Source of the DNA: Gammaproteobacteria bacterium
Lineage (GTDB): Bacteria > Pseudomonadota > Gammaproteobacteria > Pseudomonadales > Halieaceae
Length of the DNA: 64,000 nucleotides
Direction of reading: 5' to 3'
Assembly: GCA_030427485.1 (NCBI GenBank)
Contig: JAUICG010000007.1
Span: 1-64,000, forward strand
Position numbers and translations under genes: made by a program. Every line of letters starts with the position of its first letter. Within the stretch, counting starts at the first letter, position 1. The notes beneath the pieces are model-generated. The model ran no database searches. It was given only the letters and a program-made list of their open reading frames with translations, and had not been told where the DNA came from. Below, one piece after another: positions 25,850 through 35,799 of the stretch.

Positions 25850-27073
25850 ATGGCGCAGAAACTCGTTATTGTCGGTGCCGGGATGGCCGCGGCCTACCTG
25901 CTGCAGGAGCTGTCAAGACTGGATCATGGATTGCATATCACCCTGATTGGTGAAGAGCCCGACGCCTGCTACAACCGTGTGATGTTGTCCGCCCTGCTGG
26001 CCGGGGAGGCTGCGGAGTCTGATCTGGCGATGCTGTCGACAGATCAGCTGCATTCGCCAAACCGATTGCTCACCGGGACGCGTGTGCGCGCAGTGAACCT
26101 GCGGCAGCAGACGCTGCTTACAGACAACAATGAAACGTTGTCCTATGACCGGCTGGTGTTTGCCACTGGCGCGACTGTGGCCACGCCAGACATCGGCATG
26201 AGCGGAGTAGAGGGCATCAGGGTATTGCGTACACTCGAGGATGTCCGGCATCTGCAATGTGTGGCCGCGCAGGGGCGTCGTGCCGTGGTCGTCGGTGGTG
26301 GACTGCTGGGTCTGGAGGCAGCACATGGGCTCAATGGCAGGGGATTTGACACCTCGGTAGTGCATCGTCAGCCGTACCTGATGAATCGGCAGCTCGATGC
26401 CGAGGGTGGCGAACACCTGCGAGAAAGAATGGCGCAATCCGGGCTGCAGTTTTTTCTGCAGGCATCTGTTGCGGCCCTGCGTGCAAGCGATGGCAAGCTG
26501 CACGCAATCGTGTTGCAGGACGGACGTGAACTCGCGTGTGACCTCCTGGTATTTGCTACCGGTATAGAACCCAGTATGACGCTGGCCCGGGAGGCCGGAG
26601 TTGCCTGCGAGCGCGGTGTACTGGTGGATGCGTACCTGCATACCTCCGATCCGAACTGCTATGCGCTAGGCGAATGCTCGCAGATGGGCACGCAATGCTT
26701 TGGTCTGGTAGCGCCTGTCAAAGCACAGGCGGTGGTATTGGCCCGGCAGCTTGCCGGTGCTGATGGTCCGGCTTTTGCGCTTGAAGATTGGCCGGTGCAA
26801 CTCAAGGTATCCGGCGTTGAAATATTCAGTGCGGGTTCAGTGCAATCCGGGGATGAACACCTTGTCTTGCGTGATGCTGGCAGCGGGGTTTATCGCCATT
26901 TGGCGCTGGCCGGCCAACAGTTGGTAGGCGCTGTACTGGTTGGAGATAAGCGTGACGGTATCTGGTATGCGCAATTGATTCGCGACGCGGCGGACGTATC
27001 CGGGTACAGGTCGGGCCTGATGTTTGGCAAAGCGGTGAGTGAGGCGATGCGGTTATCCGCAGTCGCCGCCTGA
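25850..27073 (+). CDS. FAD/NAD-dependent oxidoreductase, probable electron-transfer subunit of assimilatory nitrate reductase
   Basis: A 407-residue flavoprotein with an N-terminal FAD-binding Rossmann fold ('LVIVGAGMAAAYLLQEL', residues 5-21), an NAD-binding fold ('AVVVGGGLLGLEAAHGL', about 143-160) and 'YALGECSQMGTQCFGLVAPV' near the second FAD motif. It is related to the N-terminal half of NirB, encoded immediately downstream, but lacks the Bfd and siroheme parts. In Klebsiella and Pseudomonas clusters such stand-alone subunits pass electrons from NAD(P)H to NasA; that role is inferred from position. It starts 4 bp after nrtD, and the nirB frame opens at its stop. Confidence 0.82.
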   Translation: MAQKLVIVGAGMAAAYLLQELSRLDHGLHITLIGEEPDACYNRVMLSALLAGEAAESDLAMLSTDQLHSPNRLLTGTRVRAVNLRQQTLLTDNNETLSYDRLVFATGATVATPDIGMSGVEGIRVLRTLEDVRHLQCVAAQGRRAVVVGGGLLGLEAAHGLNGRGFDTSVVHRQPYLMNRQLDAEGGEHLRERMAQSGLQFFLQASVAALRASDGKLHAIVLQDGRELACDLLVFATGIEPSMTLAREAGVACERGVLVDAYLHTSDPNCYALGECSQMGTQCFGLVAPVKAQAVVLARQLAGADGPAFALEDWPVQLKVSGVEIFSAGSVQSGDEHLVLRDAGSGVYRHLALAGQQLVGAVLVGDKRDGIWYAQLIRDAADVSGYRSGLMFGKAVSEAMRLSAVAA

Positions 27074-27090
27074 TGAATAGGAGAACAGTG

Positions 27091-29613
27091 ATGGGTAAGC
27101 GCAGAGTTCTGGTGGTGGGTAATGGCATGGTGGGCCATCACTTTCTGGAGACACTGGTCAATGCACAAACTGACTGTCAGATAACGGTTATTGGAGAGGA
27201 GCCACGTCCGGCCTACGACCGTGTGCACCTGTCGGATTTTTTTGCCGGGCGCTCTCCGGAAGACCTGGCAATCGGTTCCCGCCAGATGTATCAGGAGTGG
27301 GGGCTGGACGCGCACTTTGGCGATCCGGTGAAAAAAATTGAACGTGACGCCAGGCGAGTGATAACGGGCGGCGGCCGGGTTTTTGATTACGACACCCTGG
27401 TGCTTGCGACGGGTTCCTATCCCTTCGTGCCCCCGGTACCGGGGGCGGACCATCGGCGTTGCCTGACCTATCGCACCATTGATGACCTGGGCAATATCAA
27501 GGCCAAAGCGAAAGGCAGTAAAGTCGGCGTGGTTGTCGGTGGCGGCCTGCTGGGACTGGAATGCGCCAATGCCCTGCGCAATCTCGGCCTGGAAACCCAT
27601 GTGGTTGAGTTTGCGCCGGGACTGATGGGGGTACAGCTTGATGACGGTGGGTCCTCCATGCTGCGGCGCAAAATTGAGGATCTGGGGGTACATGTTCATA
27701 CGGGGATGAACACCAAATCCATTTCCGCGGGAGAGGCCTGTGCGTTAAAAATGGAGTTCGCCGATGGTAGCGCCCTGGAGACTGACATGATTGTCTTCTC
27801 CGCGGGAATTCGACCGCAGGACGCACTGGCCCGCGATGCCGAACTGGCTGTAGGCGAACGCGGCGGAATCGTCGTCGATTACAAGTGCAAGACCACCGAT
27901 TCGAGTATTTTCGCGATTGGTGAATGTGCATTGTTTGGGGGGCGCATATACGGACTGGTGGCGCCAGGTTACCGCATGGCGGAGGTTGTCGCCGCGCAAC
28001 TGGCGGGTGAGGATGCGCTGTTCCAGGGCGCGGACATGAGCACCAAACTGAAATTGCTGGGTGTGGATGTCGGTTCTATTGGTGATGCCCATGGACGCGG
28101 TGATGGCGCGCTCTCCTATGTGTACAGTGACGGCAGGCAGGCGAGCTACAAAAAGCTGGTCACCACCGCCGATGGTAAGCGATTGTTGGGTGCCGTGTTG
28201 GTGGGGGATTGCTCCGATTATGACACGCTGTTGCAGTATTTTCTCAACGAGATCGCACTGCCCGCTGATCCACAAACGCTGATTCTTCCAACGACAGGAG
28301 ACAAGCCGGTACTGGGAGTTGCAGCACTCCCGAGCACGGCGACTATCTGCTCCTGCCACAACGTCACCAAGGGCGACATCGTCGGCTGTATTGACGCGGG
28401 CTGTGTTTCTCTGGGAGCAGTCAAGGGCGAAACCAGGGCCGGTACGGGATGTGGCGGTTGTGCGGCGATGCTGAAGAACCTGCTGGAAGACGAACTGGTT
28501 GCGCGTGGTGTGGCCGTGGACAAGAGCATCTGTGAACATTTTCCCCACACGCGACAGGGGCTCTATCACCTGGCGATGCTGGAAGACATCCGCAGTTTCG
28601 ACGAACTGCTGCAGAAGCATGGCCGTGGCAGGGGTTGTGAAATCTGCAAGCCCGCTGTCGCATCCATCATGGCATCACTCTGGAACGACCATATTCTTGA
28701 TCAGCGGCATCTCGCGCTTCAGGACACCAATGACAACTACCTCGCCAATATGCAGAAAGATGGCACCTACTCCGTGGTGCCGCGTGTGGCCGGTGGTGAA
28801 ATCACGCCGGCGAAACTGATCGCCATCGGTGCAGTAGCGGACAAGTATAACCTCTATACCAAGATCACGGGCGGACAGCGCATCGATCTCTTCGGCGCCA
28901 CCCTGAACCAGTTGCCATCCATTTGGCAGGAACTGGTGGATGCTGGCTTTGAAACTGGCCATGCCTATGGCAAGGCGTTGCGTACTGTTAAATCCTGTGT
29001 CGGAAGTACCTGGTGTCGCTATGGTGTGCAGGATAGCGTTGGGATGGCTATTGCTTTGGAGAACCGATACAAGGGCTTGCGCGCGCCACACAAAATCAAA
29101 TCAGGTGTGTCCGGTTGTACTCGCGAATGCGCCGAAGCGCAGTCCAAGGATTTTGGTGTGATAGCGACAGAGAACGGCTGGAATCTCTACGTCGGCGGAA
29201 ACGGAGGGATGAAGCCACGGCATGCCGACCTGTTCGCGGCCGATCTCGACGATGAAACACTGGTTCGCTATATCGACCGCTTCCTGATGTTCTATGTTCG
29301 CACCGCGGACAGGTTACAGCGTACCTCGGTATGGCTGGATAACCTGGAGGGTGGAATAGATTACCTGCGTGCCGTGGTGATCGATGACAGCCTGGGGATT
29401 GCCGCCGAGCTGGAAGAACAGATGGCCCATATCGTTAATACCTATGCCTGCGAGTGGCAGACCACATTGGCAGATACAGAGAAGCTGAAGCGATTCCGCC
29501 ATTTCGTCAATTCAGACAAGCCTGACAGTGGGGTGGTGTTTATTCAGGAGCGCGAGCAGATTCGCCCGGCCAGGCCCGAGGAAAGATTGCGTCTTGTAGC
29601 CGTGGCTGATTAA
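27091..29613 (+). CDS. nirB: Assimilatory nitrite reductase [NAD(P)H], large subunit
   Basis: An 840-residue NirB that reduces nitrite to ammonium with six electrons from NAD(P)H. In order: an FAD domain ('VLVVGNGMVGHHFLETL'), an NAD domain ('VGVVVGGGLLGLECANAL'), Bfd-like [2Fe-2S] segments ('CSCHNVTKGDIVG...GTGCGGC' and 'GRGCEICKP'), a ferredoxin-type half-domain, and the siroheme/[4Fe-4S] domain with 'GSTWCRYGVQDS' and 'SGVSGCTRECAEAQ'. I prefer the ATG at 27091, with AGGAG 7 nt upstream, over the ATG at 27073 that overlaps the previous stop. The full expected length is present. Siroheme synthesis genes are not in the window. Confidence 0.95.
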   Translation: MGKRRVLVVGNGMVGHHFLETLVNAQTDCQITVIGEEPRPAYDRVHLSDFFAGRSPEDLAIGSRQMYQEWGLDAHFGDPVKKIERDARRVITGGGRVFDYDTLVLATGSYPFVPPVPGADHRRCLTYRTIDDLGNIKAKAKGSKVGVVVGGGLLGLECANALRNLGLETHVVEFAPGLMGVQLDDGGSSMLRRKIEDLGVHVHTGMNTKSISAGEACALKMEFADGSALETDMIVFSAGIRPQDALARDAELAVGERGGIVVDYKCKTTDSSIFAIGECALFGGRIYGLVAPGYRMAEVVAAQLAGEDALFQGADMSTKLKLLGVDVGSIGDAHGRGDGALSYVYSDGRQASYKKLVTTADGKRLLGAVLVGDCSDYDTLLQYFLNEIALPADPQTLILPTTGDKPVLGVAALPSTATICSCHNVTKGDIVGCIDAGCVSLGAVKGETRAGTGCGGCAAMLKNLLEDELVARGVAVDKSICEHFPHTRQGLYHLAMLEDIRSFDELLQKHGRGRGCEICKPAVASIMASLWNDHILDQRHLALQDTNDNYLANMQKDGTYSVVPRVAGGEITPAKLIAIGAVADKYNLYTKITGGQRIDLFGATLNQLPSIWQELVDAGFETGHAYGKALRTVKSCVGSTWCRYGVQDSVGMAIALENRYKGLRAPHKIKSGVSGCTRECAEAQSKDFGVIATENGWNLYVGGNGGMKPRHADLFAADLDDETLVRYIDRFLMFYVRTADRLQRTSVWLDNLEGGIDYLRAVVIDDSLGIAAELEEQMAHIVNTYACEWQTTLADTEKLKRFRHFVNSDKPDSGVVFIQEREQIRPARPEERLRLVAVAD

Positions 29614-29624
29614 GGAGAAAGTCG

Positions 29625-29972
29625 ATGACAGCGTTAGAACAATGCGCGTGGGAAGCGGTTTGCGAGCGAAATGATCTGGTGCAGGGAGCCGGCGTTTGCG
29701 TGCTTCTGGGCAGGGATCAGGTGGCCCTGTTTTACCTGCCCGGAGAAGACCGGAGTATCTATGCGCTGGGAAACAGGGATCCGATCGGTGAAGCCAATGT
29801 ACTGTCGCGTGGCATAGTCGGTGATATCGGCGGCCAGTTGGTTGTAGCATCGCCACTGTACAAGCAACATTTCAGCCTGGAGACCGGCATCTGCCTGGAA
29901 GACCCGGGTATTCGTATCCCGGTATACGCAGTGCGCCTGGAAGGGGACAGCGTTCTACTCGGGTGCCCATGA
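29625..29972 (+). CDS. nirD: Assimilatory nitrite reductase, small subunit
   Basis: A 115-residue Rieske-fold protein of the NirD type that partners NirB. The fold is recognisable ('GVCVLLGRDQVALFYLPGEDRSIYALGNRDPIGEANVLSRGIVGDIGGQLVVASPLYKQHFSLETG'), but the cluster-binding Cys/His pairs of true Rieske proteins are absent, as is normal for NirD. A GGAG-type site lies just upstream. Its stop overlaps the nasA start. Confidence 0.93.
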   Translation: MTALEQCAWEAVCERNDLVQGAGVCVLLGRDQVALFYLPGEDRSIYALGNRDPIGEANVLSRGIVGDIGGQLVVASPLYKQHFSLETGICLEDPGIRIPVYAVRLEGDSVLLGCP

Positions 29973-32602
29973 CTTCGTGTAGAACCACATGTCCGTACTG
30001 CGGTGTTGGTTGCGGCGTCACCGCTGAAATCAACGACGCCACTGTGATTGCGGTGACCGGCGATCGGCAACATCCTGCAAATGCCGGTCGCCTGTGCGTG
30101 AAGGGGAGTACGCTGGCGGAGACGCTGACAACCGAGGGACGATTACAGCACCCTCTGGTGCGCGGTGAACGCGTTACCTGGAATAGCGCACTGGATAGCG
30201 TGGCGCAGAAACTGCAAGCCGTGCGCCGGCAGTACGGTCCCGGTGCGATAGCCTTCTATTTGTCCGGCCAGTTGCTGACAGAGGATTACTACGTTGCCAA
30301 CAAGTTGATGAAAGGCTTTCTCGGCAGCGCCAATGTGGATACCAACTCCAGACTCTGCATGTCTGCAGCCGTCGCGGCCTATCAGCGCGCGTTCGGCGCC
30401 GACTATGTGCCGTGCTCCTATGCCGATCTGGAGATGAGTGAGCTGGTCGTTATGGTCGGCTCCAATGCAGCCTGGACTCACCCGGTGCTCTACCAGCGGA
30501 TGGTGGCATCGCGCAAAGCCAATCCAGCGAAGAAGATCGTGGTCATCGATCCGCGGCGCACCGAAACCAGTGAGGCCGCGGATCTGCACTTACAGATAGC
30601 ACCGGGAAGTGACGCCTACCTGTTCGTCGGCTTGCTCCATTACCTGCTTGGTTCGGGCAACCTGGACACACGCTATATCGAGGAACATACCCGAGGCTTC
30701 GCCGACGCACTGGCGGTCGCGCGCGAGATTGATCTGGCGCGGGTGGCCAGCATGACCGGATTGGAAACGCAGCAGATTGAGCAGTTTTATCGGCTCTTCG
30801 GCACTACCGAAAAAGTCGTCACGCTCTACTCCCAGGGGATCAACCAGTCTGCATCCGGTACCGACAAGTGCAATGCGATTACAAATTGCCACCTGGCTAC
30901 CGGTCGTCTCGGGCGCGTTGGCATGGGGCCTTTCTCGATCACCGGTCAGCCCAATGCAATGGGCGGCAGGGAAGTGGGCGGCCTGGCCAATCAGTTGGCG
31001 GCGCATATGGGCTTTGACGAGGCCGATGTCGCGCGGGTGGAATCATTCTGGCAAGCGCCGGACATGGCTCGCGAACCCGGTCTCAAGGCAGTGGATATGT
31101 TTCGCGCTGTCGAAGCGGGTGATATCAAGTTTTTGTGGATTATGGCAACCAATCCGGCAGTCAGTATGCCGGATACGGAACAGGTACGTAGGGCGCTGCA
31201 AAACTGTGAGTTTGTCGTGCTGTCTGATTGTGTCGAGGATACCGATACCGCGGCTTATGCCGACGTACTGTTACCGGCTATGGGGTGGGGTGAAAAAGAT
31301 GGCACTGTCACCAACTCCGAACGTTGTATCTCGCGCCAACGCTCGCTGGTGCCGGCAACGGGAGAGGCGCGTCCTGACTGGTGGATCGTTACTCAGGTCG
31401 CCCAGCGCCTGGGGTTTGGTAAGGCATTTGATTACCGCCACCCCTCGCAGATTTTTTCCGAACATGCGTCATTGTCGGGATATGAAAACGAGGGCCGCCG
31501 CGATTTTGACATCAGTGCACTCGCGGGTTTGAGTGAGGCAGAGTACGAGCAGCTGGAACCTACCTACTGGCCGTGCCCGTCCGGTAATCCCGTTGCGGAG
31601 CCGATCGCTGCGGGCAGGTTTTTTACTGCGAGTGGCCTGGCAAATTTTATAGCGGTGCAACCTGCGCTGCCCACTTTCGATGAGGATGCGGAGCGCCTGC
31701 TGACGCTGAACTCAGGACGCCTGCGGGATCAGTGGCACACGATGACGCGAACCGGCAGGGTGCCGAAGCTGATGCGGCACCGGGATTTTTTCAGTGTATC
31801 CATCAGCGCGGAAGACGCCATGGCCCGGGGTCTGGCGGAGGGAGAATTGGTGCATGCACAGGCGTGCTCCTCGTCTGTCACGGCGCTGATACGCATCGAG
31901 GATACTGTGCCGCGGGGTCAGGTGTTCAGCCCGATACACTGGAGCAATCAGCACGCGAACAGGGCCTGTATCAACGGCCTGATTCCCGCGGTGACGGACC
32001 CGGTGTCAGGCCAGCCGCAGCTAAAATTTTCGCGGGTTTCCCTGTCACCTGTCCCGGTTTCAGGTTGGGGCTTGCTGCTCACCCGCCATCTGCCTGTACT
32101 GCCAGCGGCAGCGTACTGGTCGCGTGTTGTCGCGAGCGGGGGGTACCTGACACTCTTTGCGGTTGCCGCTTCGGCGCAGCTGCAAGAGGTGCAGCGGGAT
32201 TTGGTCAATCACCTGCAGCCATTTGCGACGCGTAACATTGATTACCAGGATCCTGGGTCAGGCGATTTTCGCAATGTGGGGCTTGCGCACGGTCAACTGG
32301 TTTATGCCTGTTACCTGAATGCCGATCGCAGGCGCCTGCCCGACGGTGACTGGTTGACGGCGCAACTGGCTGTCGCGCCGCTGGAAGACACCCTGCCGCT
32401 GGTGGCGGGCTTTAACCCCGGTTCTCCTGTGAGCGGACGGCTGATTTGTACTTGCTGGGAGGTAGGGGAGCGGGCCATAGCGCAAGCCGTGAAGGCCGGT
32501 GCCCGCAGCGTGGAATGTCTGGGCGAAGAGCTACGCTGCGGCACCCAGTGTGGATCCTGCATACCTGAACTTAAGCGCATGTTGCTCGCCGCCGCGTCCT
32601 GA
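29969..32602 (+). CDS. nasA: Assimilatory nitrate reductase catalytic subunit
   Basis: An 877-residue molybdopterin enzyme that reduces nitrate to nitrite in the cytoplasm. The N-terminal [4Fe-4S] motif 'TTCPYCGVGCGV...GRLCVKG' is followed by the Mo-bis-MGD domains and, near the C-terminus, a Bfd-like [2Fe-2S] domain ('LICTCWEVGERAIAQAV...CGTQCGSCIPELK'). The C-terminal Bfd-like domain is typical of NasA types that take electrons from a flavoprotein, here probably the product of 25850-27073. The ATG at 29969 overlaps the nirD stop (ATGA). It ends 16 bp before the convergent acs gene, with no obvious terminator in the gap. Confidence 0.95.
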   Translation: MTSCRTTCPYCGVGCGVTAEINDATVIAVTGDRQHPANAGRLCVKGSTLAETLTTEGRLQHPLVRGERVTWNSALDSVAQKLQAVRRQYGPGAIAFYLSGQLLTEDYYVANKLMKGFLGSANVDTNSRLCMSAAVAAYQRAFGADYVPCSYADLEMSELVVMVGSNAAWTHPVLYQRMVASRKANPAKKIVVIDPRRTETSEAADLHLQIAPGSDAYLFVGLLHYLLGSGNLDTRYIEEHTRGFADALAVAREIDLARVASMTGLETQQIEQFYRLFGTTEKVVTLYSQGINQSASGTDKCNAITNCHLATGRLGRVGMGPFSITGQPNAMGGREVGGLANQLAAHMGFDEADVARVESFWQAPDMAREPGLKAVDMFRAVEAGDIKFLWIMATNPAVSMPDTEQVRRALQNCEFVVLSDCVEDTDTAAYADVLLPAMGWGEKDGTVTNSERCISRQRSLVPATGEARPDWWIVTQVAQRLGFGKAFDYRHPSQIFSEHASLSGYENEGRRDFDISALAGLSEAEYEQLEPTYWPCPSGNPVAEPIAAGRFFTASGLANFIAVQPALPTFDEDAERLLTLNSGRLRDQWHTMTRTGRVPKLMRHRDFFSVSISAEDAMARGLAEGELVHAQACSSSVTALIRIEDTVPRGQVFSPIHWSNQHANRACINGLIPAVTDPVSGQPQLKFSRVSLSPVPVSGWGLLLTRHLPVLPAAAYWSRVVASGGYLTLFAVAASAQLQEVQRDLVNHLQPFATRNIDYQDPGSGDFRNVGLAHGQLVYACYLNADRRRLPDGDWLTAQLAVAPLEDTLPLVAGFNPGSPVSGRLICTCWEVGERAIAQAVKAGARSVECLGEELRCGTQCGSCIPELKRMLLAAAS

Positions 32603-32618
32603 CCGGGTCATCCGCGCG

Positions 32619-34550
32619 TCAGGCAGGTCGGTTGTCTATCAGGTTCTGTACCACGGAAGGGTCGGCGAGCGTACTGGTATCGCCGAGATTGCCCAGTTCG
32701 TTTTCCGCGATCTTGCGCAGTATGCGACGCATGATTTTACCCGATCGGGTTTTCGGTAGCCCCGGCGCCCACTGTATGATGTCAGGCTTGGCGATTGCAC
32801 CGATCTCCGCTGTGCACAGGGCCAGCAGTTCCGCGCGCAGCTGTTCGCTTGGCTCGACGCCCTGCATCGGGGTCACATAGGCGTAGATTCCCTGGCCCTT
32901 GATATCGTGCGGGAATCCCACCACGGCGGCCTCGGCAATCTGCTCGTGCAACACCAGCGCGCTCTCGACTTCTGCGGTACCCATGCGGTGGCCGGAGACA
33001 TTGAGCACATCGTCCACGCGACCGGTGATCCGGTAGTAGCCGTCCGCATCGCGGCTGGCGCCATCGCCGGTAAAGTAGTAACCGGGGTAGGGTTTGAAGT
33101 AGGTGTCGATCATGCGCTGGTGATCGCCGTACACGGTGCGGATCTGGCTGGGCCAGGAGGACTTTATCACCAGGTATCCCGCGCCTGGCCCCTCGATTTC
33201 CGCGCCGCTCTCATCGAGCAGGGCGAGATCAACGCCGAAAAACGGGTAGCTGGCCGATCCCGGTTTCAGGGCGGTGGCGCCGGGTAGCGGTGTAATCATG
33301 TGCGCGCCGGTCTCGGTTTGCCACCAGGTGTCGACGATCGGACAGCGCGCGTCTCCCACCACGTTGTAATACCACTCCCAGGCCTCCGGGTTGATGGGTT
33401 CTCCGACCGTGCCCAGCAAACGCAGGCTGGCGCGTGAGCAGCGTTTAACCGGCGCGTCGCCGACGGCGTGCAGAGCGCGTATCGCGGTGGGTGCGGTATA
33501 GAACGAATTGACCTGGTGCTTGTCGACGATCTCCCAGCAGCGCCCGGCATCGGGATAGGTGGGCACCCCTTCGAACATCACCGATATCGCGCCATTGGCG
33601 AGCGGGCCGTACACGATATAGGTGTGGCCGGTGACCCAGCCGACATCTGCGGTGCACCAGAAAACCTCGCCCTCCCGGTAATCGAAAACGTACTTGAAGG
33701 TCATCGCCGCCTGCAGCAGGTAGCCGCCCGTGGTGTGCAGGACACCTTTGGGTTTGCCGGTCGAGCCCGAGGTATAGAGAATGAACAGCGGGTCCTCCGC
33801 GTCCATTGGCTCCGGCGCGCAGTGATGGTCTGCCCGGTCGACGGTGTCGTGGTACCAGATATCGCGCCCTTCCTGCCAGGTGATGTCGCCGCCGGTACGC
33901 CGCACCACCAGACAGGTATGCACATTCGGGCACGCGGCCAGCGCCTGGTCTGCGTTCGCCTTCAACGGGATGTTTCTGCCACCGCGGATACCCTCATCAG
34001 CGGTGATCAGGGTCTGGCAGTCCGAATCCAGAATACGGTCCTTGAGCGCCTCCGGAGAGAATCCGCCGAACACGACCGAGTGCACCGCGCCGATACGGGC
34101 GCATGCGAGCATCGCGTAGGCGGCCTCCGGGATCATCGGCATGTAGATGCAAACGCGGTCACCCTTGCGTACGCCCCTGCCCTTCAACGTATTGGCGAGA
34201 CGGCACACCTGGTCCTTCAGTTCGCCGTAGCTGATGTGCTTGCTGTCGGCCGGATCATCGCCCTCCCAGAGCAACGCGGTTTGCGCGGCGCGTTGTGGCA
34301 GGTGTCGATCAATGCAGTTATAGCTGACGTTCAGTTTGCCGCCGGCAAACCAGGCGGCCTCGCCCTTGACGAAGTCGTATTGCACGACTTCATTCCAGGT
34401 CTTGTCCCAGCTCAGGAAGGTATCCGCCATCTCCGCCCAGAAGCCCTGTGGGTCGTCCAGCGAGCGCTGATACATCGCCTGATACTTGTCGGCATTGATA
34501 TGCGCATCCTTGAAATTGGCGGGCACGGGTCGGACAGGAAATTCAGACAT
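32619..34550 (-). CDS. acs: Acetyl-CoA synthetase
   Basis: A 643-residue AMP-forming acetate-CoA ligase. '[22 protein letters not shown]' is the phosphate-binding loop, '[16 protein letters not shown]' and '[28 protein letters not shown]' are adenylate-forming motifs, and '[15 protein letters not shown]' contains the catalytic lysine that is acetylated for control in many bacteria. The ATG at 34550 has GGGGAAAGG just upstream and the family N-terminus. It has its own promoter with an overlapping inverted repeat. An acs gene near panBC is also seen in Pseudomonas. Confidence 0.96.
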   Translation of the reverse strand: MSEFPVRPVPANFKDAHINADKYQAMYQRSLDDPQGFWAEMADTFLSWDKTWNEVVQYDFVKGEAAWFAGGKLNVSYNCIDRHLPQRAAQTALLWEGDDPADSKHISYGELKDQVCRLANTLKGRGVRKGDRVCIYMPMIPEAAYAMLACARIGAVHSVVFGGFSPEALKDRILDSDCQTLITADEGIRGGRNIPLKANADQALAACPNVHTCLVVRRTGGDITWQEGRDIWYHDTVDRADHHCAPEPMDAEDPLFILYTSGSTGKPKGVLHTTGGYLLQAAMTFKYVFDYREGEVFWCTADVGWVTGHTYIVYGPLANGAISVMFEGVPTYPDAGRCWEIVDKHQVNSFYTAPTAIRALHAVGDAPVKRCSRASLRLLGTVGEPINPEAWEWYYNVVGDARCPIVDTWWQTETGAHMITPLPGATALKPGSASYPFFGVDLALLDESGAEIEGPGAGYLVIKSSWPSQIRTVYGDHQRMIDTYFKPYPGYYFTGDGASRDADGYYRITGRVDDVLNVSGHRMGTAEVESALVLHEQIAEAAVVGFPHDIKGQGIYAYVTPMQGVEPSEQLRAELLALCTAEIGAIAKPDIIQWAPGLPKTRSGKIMRRILRKIAENELGNLGDTSTLADPSVVQNLIDNRPA

Positions 34551-34586
34551 GGTGGCCTTTCCCCAGGTGTTCAGTGAGAGTACAGA

Positions 34587-34616
34587 ATGATACTTGCACG
34601 ACTGCGTTGTGCAAGT
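34587..34616 (-). promoter_or_regulatory. acs promoter overlapped by an 8-bp inverted repeat
   Basis: On the minus strand TTGCAC (34614-34609), a 16-bp spacer and TATCAT (34592-34587). ACTTGCAC-N9-GTGCAAGT (34592-34616) covers the -35 and spacer, so a bound regulator or RNA hairpin could control access. Predicted transcription start is near 34580, 30 bp before the acs ATG. Confidence 0.5.
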
Positions 34617-34642
34617 CGGTCGCGGGTCGGGATGATAGTACT

Positions 34643-35530
34643 TTAGTGCCCGCCGGCCAGCATGCCCCAGTCCGTTACGGGATTGAGGGAGAGTTTGACG
34701 TTGTCGATGAGCCGCGTGGCACCGAGGCGGGCAGCAGCCAGAATGGCGACCTCCTCGGTATCCTCGGTTACAGGCCGCAGCGTGCGGGCGTCGCAAATCG
34801 TGAAGTAGTCGGGCTCGAACCCGGCTTGCAGCAACTTCATGCGGGCGTGCGACTCGAGTTGGAGAAAGTTATCGAAGCCGCAGGCAATGGCCTCGCGGCA
34901 ACAATTGAGCGTCTGGTTCAGTACCGGTGCGATACGGCGTTGCTCGAAGGTGAGGTAGCCGTTGCGGGAACTCTTGGCCAGGCCGTCTTCGTCGCGACAG
35001 GTGCTGACACCAATGATGTCAATGGGCAGGCACAGGTCCCTGACCATTTTGCGTATGATGGACAACTGCTGGAAGTCTTTCTCGCCGAATACCGCGACAT
35101 CAGGCTGTACGATATTGAACAGTTTGCTGACAACCGTCGTCACGCCGTCAAAATGCCCCGGCCGACTGCTGCCGCAGAGGGTGTCACCCAGCTCCGGGAC
35201 GTGGACTATCGTCTGTGCGTGCATCCCTTCGGGATAAATATCGTAGACGTCGGGTGAGTAGAGCACCTGGGTGCCTTCGCTGAACAGCTTTTCCTTGTCC
35301 GCGGCCAGCGTGCGCGGGTAGGCATCGAGGTCTTCGTTGGGGCCAAACTGCAGCGGGTTGACGAAAATACTGACAACCACCACGTCGCATATTTGTCGCG
35401 CCTTGCGCACCAGGGCAAGGTGACCCTCGTGCAGATTACCCATCGTCGGCACAAAGGCTACCGTCTGGCCGTTGTGGCGGAATCCGCGAAGGGCGGATTG
35501 TAGCTGCGCGCTGTCGCTGTAAGTTCGCAT
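34643..35530 (-). CDS. panC: Pantothenate synthetase (pantoate--beta-alanine ligase)
   Basis: A 295-residue PanC that joins pantoate and beta-alanine with ATP. '[19 protein letters not shown]' is the HxGH-type nucleotide motif, '[22 protein letters not shown]' binds substrate, and '[23 protein letters not shown]' and '[20 protein letters not shown]' complete the site. The length is normal. Transcribed in the same direction as panB, but 269 bp separate them, more than usual for this pair. Confidence 0.95.
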   Translation of the reverse strand: MRTYSDSAQLQSALRGFRHNGQTVAFVPTMGNLHEGHLALVRKARQICDVVVVSIFVNPLQFGPNEDLDAYPRTLAADKEKLFSEGTQVLYSPDVYDIYPEGMHAQTIVHVPELGDTLCGSSRPGHFDGVTTVVSKLFNIVQPDVAVFGEKDFQQLSIIRKMVRDLCLPIDIIGVSTCRDEDGLAKSSRNGYLTFEQRRIAPVLNQTLNCCREAIACGFDNFLQLESHARMKLLQAGFEPDYFTICDARTLRPVTEDTEEVAILAAARLGATRLIDNVKLSLNPVTDWGMLAGGH

Positions 35531-35799
35531 AATTGCCTGTCCCCTTTAGCCCGCAATGGTAATGCCGGACCAGTAAAAGAACTTGTGCTCAAACAGTTTC
35601 CCGAATCGATTTCAGTCGGGTTGCGCGGTGCAGTATGCCCCAATGCCCCCTACCCGGCAACGGGTTTTTAGGGAAAATTCACACCTTCTGTTACCAAAAG
35701 AAGCACATGCTTTACAGAATATGTGTTCACTCTACACATTTAAGTGAGTAAGTGCTTACAAACAAAGGTGGGTCAGCATGTCGCACTTTTGCAGCGGGC
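35531..35799. other. Non-coding gap between panB and panC
   Basis: 269 bp, A+T-rich in the panB-proximal half (about 35665-35770). I see no gene. A small stem ACCCG-GCAA-CGGGT followed by TTTT (35652-35669, plus strand) and a TTGCCG-N17-CATACT promoter-like pair on the minus strand (about 35632-35660) are weak signals. Confidence 0.35.

Noticed and set aside
29963..29968. GTG start for nasA two codons earlier
   Set aside because: The ATG at 29969 overlaps the nirD stop in the usual ATGA manner and fits the family start as well.
33468..34577. Long open frame opposite acs, and similar long frames opposite cbrB (40174-41094), nirB (27745-28620) and argG (57637-58758)
   Set aside because: These are mirror frames of well-supported genes in high-G+C DNA. 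They show no family motifs, no ribosome-binding sites and lean on the codon bias of the true strand.
35652..35669. Plus-strand terminator ACCCG-GCAA-CGGGT-TTTT
   Set aside because: The stem is only 5 bp and no plus-strand transcript needs termination there; listed only as a weak signal in the gap.
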